From the NCBI RefSeq assembly GCF_001039355.2, contig NW_019776008.1, positions 1 through 39,830 of the forward strand: 39,830 nucleotides of DNA. The letters are read 5' to 3'. The DNA comes from Lingula anatina. Its lineage: Eukaryota > Brachiopoda > Lingulata > Lingulida > Lingulidae. Positions 22,480 to 30,773 of this stretch are shown in pieces; position 1 is the stretch's first letter; the number at the start of each line of letters is the position of its first letter. Under the pieces are notes generated by a model. The model was given only the letters and a program-made list of their open reading frames with translations, had not been told where the DNA came from and searched no databases. The translations under genes were made by a program, and so were the position numbers.

Positions 22480-22948
22480 CGCAAAAAAGTAAAGAAATGC
22501 CATTATTGTATTTTATCTCATTTATTGCCTCCAGACAAGAACAAAATACGTATAAGGTACTGAATCTTGAAATCATACACAGAACTTCTTACTTGCATTT
22601 ATTTTCGTTTATTTCTGCTTTAATTATTTTGAGGAACGAGTGTCGCTGCATGTGTGCGCGTAATGTTCAACAAAATGTTTACTTCATAATTAATTAGTTA
22701 TCAATTATTCTTGGTGATGATAAAAACGAAGTCAAAAATATTAATTGGACCAGAAAAGAAAAAAAAAAGAAATACAAAAATACTCAATAATAGTTTTTTT
22801 GATATTTTACTGTATTTTGGAGTAAATTGGTCACAATTTTAAAAAGTCTTGTTATTATAGTAAAAAGAGTAACTTCGTTATAGGCCAAGCTTTTAAATTT
22901 GAGGAAGTCGAGAATTTCATATTTACTTATTGCTTCAGTGGTTTACTT

Positions 22949-22996
<48 letters not shown>

Positions 22997-23410
22997 TTAG
23001 TTCGGATGCAAACATACCAGTAATTAAGTATTCTTTGCAGCTATATCAATCTGACTCCATTTCCTTTGGTTTTTATAAAATTAGAATAAGGAGATAAAAT
23101 AAAAATTGTATAAATTGTGAGAAATAAATTTTCGGAAGATGTCACTCGCTTTCTCCTACTACAGAATAGGCTCTAATGACTCCATCTTATCACTCAGTCT
23201 TTGAAACGTTTCGGAGAATATTAAATTGCACATTCCAAGCATCTGTAACCATCCTTTAAGTTTCATATAGTAATGGCAAACGCAGCAGCCGCGCGGGTCT
23301 TCATAAACCAATTAAATTATCCTTTTGCTAAGTTTCTTATACAAAAAAAACAAAAACAAAAAACGTTGCTGTGATTGATGTGTTAAGACGAGAATCCACA
23401 AGTCCGTTTA
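22480..23410. other. Intergenic with a 44-base poly(A) run
   Basis: AT-rich sequence with a homopolymer of A at 22951-22994. No coding region was recognised. The A-run could be the tail of a decayed retroposon on the plus strand, but I see no recognisable body upstream. Confidence 0.5.
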
Positions 23411-23482
23411 ACCAAGGAGTTATAACAGAAGGAGATTACACGCGTGGGGGCGGAGCCAGCATTACGGTCTCTCATTGGTCGG
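23411..23482 (+). promoter_or_regulatory. Promoter-like repeat, copy 1 (GC box plus inverted CCAAT box)
   Basis: It starts ACCAAGGAGTTATAACAGAA, then GGGGGCGGAGC (GC box) and ATTGGTCGG (inverted CCAAT box). It matches 27766-27837 at all but about two of 72 positions and stops exactly at the ambiguous base N (23483). Beyond the N the sequence is an unrelated reverse transcriptase fragment, so this copy is truncated there or the join is an assembly artefact. Confidence 0.7.
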
Positions 23483-23483
23483 N

Positions 23484-23957
23484 TTGGCATAAAAGTGGTA
23501 ACCTATCTTATGATAACGCAGAATTGCTCCAAGGGGTAAGGTGTAAACACAAAACTTAAGCGGGCCAAGCACGCTCCCCTGAGGAACACCAAATAAAAGC
23601 TGTGAGAGTTCAGAAAGCACACCATTTATATTAACTTGATGTATTCTCCCAACAAGATAGGATCGTAAAAGATCTAAGGCCTTATCTCTAACCCCTACAC
23701 TCTGCTCTAGAAATGTCAATAAAATATTATGGTCTACTGTGTCAAACGCAGCAGACAAATCTAACAGTACCAATAACATAGCAGAATGTTTGTCAACACC
23801 ACTTAACAAATCATTTTTAATTCTCAAAAGTGCAGATTCTGTGCTATGATTGAATTTGTAGGCTGACTGCATTTCCTCAACAAGATTGTTTGCTTCTAAA
23901 TGCTTAAATAGTCTAACTGCTATAACCCTTTCTACTACCTTAGATAAAAATGACAAA
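23484..23957 (-). pseudogene. Non-LTR retrotransposon reverse transcriptase fragment
   Basis: The minus-strand frame encodes the classic RT palm blocks SFLSKVVERVIAVRLFKHL, MQSAYKFNHSTESALLRI, LLDLSAAFDTVDHNILL, GVPQGSVLGPL and a terminal FYA, where the catalytic FYADD motif should continue. The frame is open but has no native start. It ends abruptly at the N (23483) on one side and at a (TA)n tract (23959-23972) on the other. The motif style (SAAFDTVDH, PQGSVLGP) points to the jockey/CR1-type superfamily. Only about 160 residues of an enzyme normally several times longer remain, and the catalytic aspartate pair is lost, so it is inactive. Confidence 0.9.
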
Positions 23958-25006
23958 ATATATATATATATATTTGTATCTATTAAGAAATCTATTTTCT
24001 GACAAAAGAATTTTGCTTACCAAATGGTGCATGGCGTATTTTTGTCCTCTTTAAATCTTAACTGATTCTTAAGTAAATAATATGGACCATCTACCATAAA
24101 AAAAATAGCCTGAACAATTCTTACCTGATTCAATCACATGGGTTTTCTTTGCCTTCGATTCCCGGCTTTTCTTGCTCTTTTTTACTATAATTTCCTCCTC
24201 CTCCTCACTGTTACTTGATATCTGAAGATTAGTAATAATAGTAAAAGATAATTCATCTTTCTCCAAAGATGTATGCAAAATATGATCAAAGAAGATATTG
24301 TGCTTATAGAGGTTTGAGTTTATTTTAAATCTACACAAAACTTTTGCATGTTTTGAATGATACACATGTATCCATTTCCAAACCTTTTTCCTTTTGGATC
24401 CAGACTTCTTTTCTTTTTTCTTTTCTTTTTCTTTCTCTCTATCACTTAAGTCACTGTCATCAACAATCATAACACTGTCTTCATCTTCCTCATCTTTTCC
24501 TTTCTTGTTCTTCTTGCCACTACTTTCCTTGCTGCCAGTCTTCTTTTCTTTCTTTTTCCCATTTTCTGAACTTCTACCATTTTCTACTACTGGTGTTTTT
24601 TCACTCTCAGACTTTTTAGAAGAAGTCTTTTCATCTGAGTGCTGCTTTAACTTTTTAGGGCTTTTGTAATCTTTAGTGTTATCATTGACATCTGGCTTAA
24701 CAGATTTGTTACCACTGGTTTTCTTTTCTTTTGATCCAGGTTTTCTGTTCACTGATTTGTCTGAATGTTTTACTGGTTCTTTGCCATCTACTTTGGGCTT
24801 CTCTGGTTTTCTTTCATCCTTCTTTTCTTTTGGTTTAAATTTCCCAGCTGCAGGTCCAAAAAAGTTCCTGATATCCTGTAACGGGTAAAATGAAAAACTC
24901 ATGCATCGAAAGCATTAATTGTTTTGGTTCTTTTTTAGATAAATCTTACAATTGGTTTCTTTCCCCACCAAAGTTGGATACCAAAGTTAAAGTATAGGGG
25001 ATGCAA

Positions 25007-25035
25007 GGGGGTGGGGGTGGGGGGTGGGGGGGGGG
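25007..25035 (+). repeat. G-rich tract in RFC1 intron 1
   Basis: Runs of 4-10 G separated by single T form at least four G-runs, enough for a G-quadruplex on the plus strand. It lies in the first intron of the RFC1 fragment. Confidence 0.85.
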
Positions 25036-25177
25036 CAAGTGTCATATTATTAAACAAAACTAAGGGTGACAAGGTTAAATTACCTTCCTGAAACATCTGC
25101 TTTAAACTCTGTTATTCAAAATCCAGTTCCGAAATCATTCAGTAATGGATCACAATGCCAGTAGACAAAGGGGTGGG

Positions 25178-25180
<3 letters not shown>

Positions 25181-25223
<43 letters not shown>
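25181..25223 (+). repeat. (GA)n microsatellite
   Basis: About 21 uninterrupted AG dinucleotides in the first intron of the RFC1 fragment. Confidence 0.97.
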
Positions 25224-25228
<5 letters not shown>

Positions 25229-25588
25229 GGAGGTACATGTAGCTATATATAGAATATTAATCCAATTAAAAGTGTGAGTTCAACAAAGTCTATCTATACA
25301 CAACACAGGTCTGACATCTAGGATGAAGAATTTGTTTAAAGCTCACAAACAAGCAAAAGTTATCCAAATTATGACCGACGAACTAACACTAATACAAATA
25401 ATTTTAGCTAGCAAGCATCGGCTGTGAAGAAAGGCCTGTGCCTCATCTCACAGAGTAAAGTTTTATGGTCTCAATAACCAGTACGATGCTCATACTTAAT
25501 GCCCATACCTACCATGCTTGAATATGTCACCTGCTGCAAATCGTGGCGATTAAGCGGAAAAGACCATTTCAGTTCGCATCATGTTTCA

Positions 25589-25597
25589 TTTCGCGCC
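25589..25597 (-). promoter_or_regulatory. E2F-type site at the RFC1 5' end
   Basis: TTTCGCGCC on the plus strand, about 75-85 bp upstream of the RFC1 ATG (minus strand). It matches the E2F consensus TTTSSCGC. Replication genes such as RFC subunits are classical E2F targets, so the site supports this being a real promoter. The match is seen; function is inferred. Confidence 0.55.
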
Positions 25598-25619
25598 ACT
25601 TTAAGCAATGCGCATGTTC

Positions 25620-26630
25620 GATGACCTATTTGTAGTCTCGTCTCGTCATATTCTTTCACGGCAATCAATGGCTATGGTGACACATTATTTTGCTGTATTA
25701 AAGTACATAATTTTTGGATTGCTTAAACATGATTCCATACATCCAAATTTCAAATTCAATCACCACAGAGCAGCAAAAATAAGGCTCATATACATCAGGG
25801 TCGTGTGCATGCATGGATGGCAAGGTAACACCGATTATACATCAAGTGACTTACTGGTTGGGAAAGACGAGAGCAATGCATTATCGATTAATTCACTTTT
25901 CGCAAGGTCAAACACACCAAATCTGGTCACTGATATTCGTATTATTTTATTTACAACTATGAAGACCTATCTAAGACCTATCATCAGGTTCCCATTATTA
26001 CCTTGTTCTAAATCAGTGCTGGCACAATATTCCATAATGTTAAAAGGCCGGTAGGCTTATACATTCCGTTTTCCATAAATCAACTATTTCTGTTTGTTTT
26101 GTAACAGAGACTTTGCGAGACGAAAGGGATTTTCATTTCCGTATATGAAAGTTTTACACGCCTAACATTCTCCATATATTTTAAACAAATTAATTTTTTT
26201 ATCAAATAATTTTTCTTTTACCAGAACCCCAACAATATTGTATAATTTACCTTGTAATTTAACCCCAGAAGTCGCGCACTACAGGATATCGTCAGTGGGT
26301 GACCCAATCATTAAAACTTCTACAGAGATTCCCAAAATTTACCGAGTTTTAAGTACAGGTAGGCTATACTGATCATATAGCTAGCAGGTCTACCGTTACG
26401 TACGTCTCAAACTCTGCACATGGAAAAGAATTTAACGACTACACGTTGTAACTTCAACAAAATGATATTTTACTCTACTTAATTAGTGGTTGCATCATGC
26501 AACGTTGTCAAGTCTCCGATCCGCTTCGATTAATCAAGATCTCCACTTTTCTGTAAGATTTTTATACACAATTATATGAATCAAAATGTCAATCAACCAC
26601 GTGTCCATCAGAAACTGCATATGATTTGTT
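25620..26630. other. Intergenic upstream of RFC1; one unrecognised open frame
   Basis: An open frame at 25608-26054 (plus, 148 residues) starts divergently from the RFC1 5' end. It has no recognisable domain, no signal peptide and no repeated pattern, and its composition is like translated AT-rich DNA, so I do not call it a gene. No other feature is seen to 26630. Confidence 0.45.
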
Positions 26631-26633
26631 ATA

Positions 26634-27757
26634 CCCCCGTCACACCTATTCGGAATCAGCAGGAATGAAGAAGAATGAGCCCGAACGAAGAATTTTTAAA
26701 ATTCGAACCACATTCGGGCAAAAATTTCAAATTGACCTTAATTATTGTAAGAGTACCGTTGGAATACTCAGAATGCGCTTGAATTCGCCTGGAATGTTGA
26801 GTGCACTTTCGACAATATTAGCTCTCAAAAGCAGTTCGAATGTAGTTTGAAAACTAGGAATATTTATACTGCTGTAAGAAGGCAGTAACAATATTAAGAA
26901 TATACTCTGAACGGCGCACTAGTGTAGTTCGATTGCTGGCAACATAAATACTTCAGCTCATCCGAGGCACATTCGAAACATTCTGGCGGGATCTAAAATC
27001 CCCGTCACACTAGAGGCGGAATGATTAAGAATGGCGTCTGAAATACAATTATTTGTGCATTCCAGGATATTCGAAGAGCATTCTAAAAACATTTTAAAAA
27101 TTCTGAGTGCATTCCAAATATTTTTGCCCATTCTTGTGGCCGGCTCGAATGTTTTTGTCATGTCAAAAACTTTCGAAGTGCATCCCAAGAGGAAATTTAT
27201 CGCAACATCCCTACAGTATTCCAACTACATTCGAGCTGCATTTGAGAGGTAATATACCTGGAATGTGCAAGAATCAATCTAGGCGGGTTCGATGTGCATT
27301 CTTAGTATTCCAGAGACGTTATTACAAAGGCGTAATATTTTATGATAATTTGAAATTCCCTTCCGAATATGGTACGAATTTTTAAATTTAGTAATTCCGG
27401 CTTGATTCCTACTGATTTCGAAATGGTTTGACGGGGGCTTTAAGTCACTTGTCAGTTCGAATATTCCTCTAATGTGATCAGAATGTTTCGAATGCTGTCG
27501 GAATGCCGTGAGAATATTTAGAATGCAGTCATAGTGCAGTTAGAATACTGTTCAAATGCTATTCGATAAATTTCCACTTGCAATGCACTTCGAAAGTTTT
27601 TGACATGACAAAAACATTCGGGATGCCACAAGAATGGGTAAAAATATTTAGAATACACTCGGAATTTTTAGAATGCTCTTCCAATATCCAGGAGCGCACA
27701 AAGAATTGTCTTTCCGACGGCATTCTTGCTCATTCCGCCTCTAGTGTGAAGGAGCTT
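26634..27757. mobile_element. Complex fold-back region with two interleaved long inverted repeats
   Basis: Pair A: the left arm begins CCCCCGTCACACCTATTCGG at 26634 and the right arm ends at 27437 (reverse complement CCCCCGTCAAACCATTTCG); matching continues inward for about 200 bp, with shared blocks such as CAGTTCGAATGTAGTT and AATTTCAAATT. Pair B: left CACACTAGAGGCGGAATGA at 27006-27024, right TCATTCCGCCTCTAGTGTG at 27730-27748, a perfect 19-bp inverted match, continuing inward over about 200 bp (for example AAAACTTTCGAAGTGCAT against ATGCACTTCGAAAGTTTTTG). The arms lie in the order A-B-A'-B', not nested. GAATGC/TTCGAA words recur throughout. No convincing coding capacity. Confidence 0.75.
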
Positions 27758-27765
27758 TTACTTGC

Positions 27766-27838
27766 ACCAAGGAGTTATAACAGAAGGAGATTACACGCGT
27801 GGGGGCGGAGCCCGTATTACGGTCTCTCATTGGTCGGA
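27766..27838 (+). promoter_or_regulatory. Promoter-like repeat, copy 2
   Basis: The same block as 23411-23482: CACGCGTGGGGGCGGAGC with a GC box, then CTCATTGGTCGG with an inverted CCAAT box. It is followed by TA-poor, GC-balanced sequence up to an ATG at 27984. The motif pair resembles a TATA-less RNA polymerase II promoter. Function is inference from motifs only. Confidence 0.45.
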
Positions 27839-27983
27839 ATGAATAGAACCCAGAGAACAATAGATGCCTATCTCTGTTACGCTTAATTGCTACTCTCGTT
27901 TAAATCTCGTTTGTTAGTATCTGTGCCTTCGTTTGTTGATTTTTGAGGACAGACACAGAAACGGAGTCCCAAGTTTCTAAAAA

Positions 27984-28040
27984 ATGAGAGAAATACAGAA
28001 TTTATATGATATTACGTTGGACAAGGTTTTCAAAAAACAG
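27984..28040 (+). CDS. Possible first coding exon inside the TIR element
   Basis: ATG at 27984 opens 19 codons, MREIQNLYDITLDKVFKKQ, ending exactly at a strong donor CAG|GTAAGTGC (28041). It lies about 150 bp downstream of the GC-box/CCAAT block, a spacing like promoter, 5' UTR, first exon. I do not recognise the peptide and could not find a following exon within the window. It may belong to a captured host exon or a decayed transposon gene, or be chance. Confidence 0.25.
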
Positions 28041-28920
28041 GTAAGTGCTTTTAAATGCATAACTACACGAAATATGAAGATAAATTGCAACTTTTATGTC
28101 GTAGGGTCTCACTGTGTAAGTGTCCAGCTACACGTTGATCTCGCGAGGTGGTGTGTGGAGAATAAATATTGCACGAAAAATATTTCCCACTCATAACAAG
28201 TGCCTATAAATATAGTATCAGATGAAGAAAGTTTGGTCTTTATACAGTTGCAATTGTTAAGTAATTTGTGGCAATAGCAAAGAATAAAACTTAGGTGCAC
28301 TTTCAGTAGCCGAATAACAAGCAGATGCTTAAGCCGCCATCTTGTTAATATTTCGAAAAAAAATTACTCCAAAAGACATTTTCCTCCTACTTTTTGAAAC
28401 TTGTGTCACATGACAGTCATAAAATTTAACTAATTGTTATGTGTGCAACACACTTGCTTGAGCAGTATTGGTTTTTTTTGCGATTTTACATGTGGTCTAG
28501 CTTGGATACGACAATTGACAATTTTCATGAGTTCCGATCAAAAAGTGTTACGCTTGTTACGGCCAAAAGCCTTACCGCTTTTTGTACTTTTCAAATGCAA
28601 GATTATAAAAAAATTTGGTGTGTTTAGATTCTTGAACATCTTGGTCGTGGCGTGGTATATATTGCATGGGTATTGCTCCAATATTTCTTGAAAAAAATAA
28701 CCTGATTTGTTCAGAATACCAATTTTTTACTCTAGTGTTATGGGTAAATGTACCATTTTGGCCTTTACCTTTTTCGTGTTTAAAACTAAAAAGACTTATC
28801 ATGACAGTTGGTCATCATTTTTCTTCTCACAATGATGGGTGGCTTTGGAGTGGTAACTTTGTTGTTAAAGTAAGGTGCTCAGTTATTTTGCCTGGAAAAG
28901 TTCTGTTATAACTCCTTGGT

Positions 28921-30743
28921 TTAACTTTTACAAGATGGGAATTACTGTCAGAAACAGATATGACTGGCTTTTGTAAATTTAGGTCAAATTTTAATTTACT
29001 TTACTGCCACTGGGGTCGCTAGTGTCTATGATATGTGGAGATTGGGTGTCTAAGCAAGGGGACGTCTACAGCAGCTATGACTAATATTAATTCAATAATT
29101 TTTAACCAACCTTATGATACAAACATAGTCGAATTTCGTTTTTTCCTATCAGATCAACAGACCAAGCAAATTTTCAGACATTTTTAAATAAATACATGTG
29201 CAACATTATTTTTACCAATTAAGTGGTTATTTTGAGTGCAGCGTATTTCATATTTCATACATCATTAGAGGAACAAAGTGGTATCAATTTAAGTTGTTAG
29301 ACCTTGATTGCCATCAATTTAATATAATTTCACTGTCAGCCTATAGGGGATGTCTATTCCATAATAGGTCTAAGAAACATCTGCCTGAATGCTAGGGATC
29401 AATTACCCCCCCCCCCCCAAACTCTTTTCTCTCTGAAAATTCCGTGGTAGTTATTCAAGGGAGGGCAGAATGCGTGCCAATGCTTGGATGTGGGAAAGCT
29501 CATGTTTAACTCAACTTTTAGAACAATGCAAATAGCCTAAAAGAAGTTCAGGCACCCTCTCTTGCTCCTCTTTATTTCTACAGCCTTGAACGATTTCTTG
29601 AGGACAAATTCCTCTGACTGTTTTATCTTCTTATACAGCACTTCATGATACCGCCTTAAACCTGTGTCATATGATATGTCATATGGTGCTAGGAGCTTAT
29701 TTATGACATTATCTGCTCGTTTAAATCATTTCATGCGTTCATTAATTTAAGGTTTGTTGGTTAAAGCGTAGAAGAACTTGCCTATTTTGTCAAGATGGGG
29801 TACGAGGCCATCGACCCTAATTTTGAGGCTATCTGATTTTAAACCCTTTTTGGAAAATAGCACTGGAGGTTGGTTTGGTACGAGTAAGCGGAAGAAATTT
29901 ACTGCTAGACCCAGAAAAAAATGTATATGTTGTTTTATACGCTGTGGATTAGACATTTATCTCCCTAGAATAAAATTTAAAAAAAAAAGAAAAAAAGACC
30001 GACCAACCGCCGATTAAGTTCAGCTGCAGACTATATGAAAAAAGTACAATCCAGCCACCTAACTTGTTGGCAGAAAGCCACAACTAGTTAAACAACTTAT
30101 CACGTATGCCTGGCCTTGTCCAGATTATATTGTAACCAGTTTTATTTGATAATGGCGTTTATTCTGGAACCTGTCCAAAAAGGGGTGAGTCTGACAAAAT
30201 TTGAGACAAGAAACGTAGAAACGATTTTACCATTCTTACACAAAAGAAAATGAAAGCACGTCCATCAGAGACTCGCATAAAACAAGGATTTGGGGTTTGC
30301 GGCAAGGAAAAGCATATCTTATCTTCCAGTCGTTATTACAAACCGCATCGCCTTTATGACCATCATCATCATCATCATCATTATCATCATTTAGAAAAGG
30401 AACACATGTTGCTTACTTATATCATATTACATACCTAATCTGTATATAAATAATCTTTAGACACTTTTAATTGTATTCTTTCGGGGTTAATATCGACATA
30501 TTCTACAGAATATTATATCAAAAGGAATCATCTTCAAGGCTGCGCGATTTAGTAACGCCCGCACACTCCACCATACAAAGTCGACCATACCAAGCCCGTC
30601 ATAAATGTCATTTGACCCCCTTCTCTTGCGTAATTACACAAACAATTTAGTGCATACGTGTAAAAGGGTCAGTGCGAGGTAAAGTGGTCAGTGGTCAAAT
30701 AAATAGTGCATTTTTGGAAGCGACTGTCAGTCTTGTGAGTTGT
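28921..30743. other. Intergenic upstream of the plus-strand protease; nothing firmly recognised
   Basis: It contains a C-run (29406-29417), a (CAT)n tract at about 30361-30390 and a lysine-rich frame at 29778-30017 ending KFKKKRKKDRPTAD. That frame has no recognised domain. No gene is called. Confidence 0.45.
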
Positions 30744-30773
30744 ATGAAAGGACAGCACACCAGAGCAATATGA
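30744..30773 (+). promoter_or_regulatory. Short upstream ORF overlapping the protease start codon
   Basis: ATG at 30744 opens nine codons (MKGQHTRAI) ending in TGA at 30771-30773, which overlaps the main start codon (ATG at 30770-30772) as ATGA. If transcription begins upstream of 30744 the uORF would precede the protease ORF, and terminating ribosomes could reinitiate at the overlapping ATG. The transcription start is unknown. Confidence 0.45.

Larger units (their letters stand above)
24125..25515 (-). pseudogene. RFC1: RFC1 (replication factor C large subunit) 5' fragment: first three exons only
   Basis: Exon 1 ends with the start codon itself (ATG at 25515-25513, followed by donor GTAGGT). 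Exon 2 (24875-24384, 164 codons) begins GATATCAGG, giving MDIRNFFGPAAGKFKPKEKK, the conserved N-terminal PCNA-binding-type motif of RFC1. A Lys/Ser/Glu-rich disordered stretch follows, with DEEDEDSVMIVDDSDLSD. Exon 3 (24221-24125) encodes ISSNSEEEEEIIVKKSKKSR and ends in a clean donor. Family knowledge: RFC1 is a roughly 1100-residue clamp-loader subunit with BRCT and AAA+ domains. None of those exons occurs between 24125 and the next gene at 20342; an RT fragment and an N lie there instead. So this is a truncated copy, or the genuine 5' end cut off by misassembly. Intron retention (24222-24383, 162 bp) keeps the frame open to a stop near 24069. Recognition of the N-terminus is secure; pseudogene status is inference. 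Confidence 0.75.
27766..28920. mobile_element. 1.15-kb element with perfect 20-bp terminal inverted repeats
   Basis: The left end ACCAAGGAGTTATAACAGAA (27766-27785) is exactly the reverse complement of 28901-28920. The heptamer CTTTTAC occurs four bases outside each end (27755-27761 and 28925-28931), a possible target duplication if the true ends are slightly further out. The left end is followed by the same GC-box/CCAAT block as at 23411-23482. No transposase was recognised, so it is non-autonomous as seen. Confidence 0.75.

Noticed and set aside
24394-24888. Plus-strand hydrophobic Phe/Ser-rich frames
   Set aside because: Antisense of the lysine/serine-rich RFC1 exon; composition is a mirror effect, not a membrane protein.
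25608-26054. 148-residue plus-strand frame divergent from RFC1
   Set aside because: No recognisable domain, motif or splice context; composition typical of translated AT-rich DNA. Kept only as a remark.
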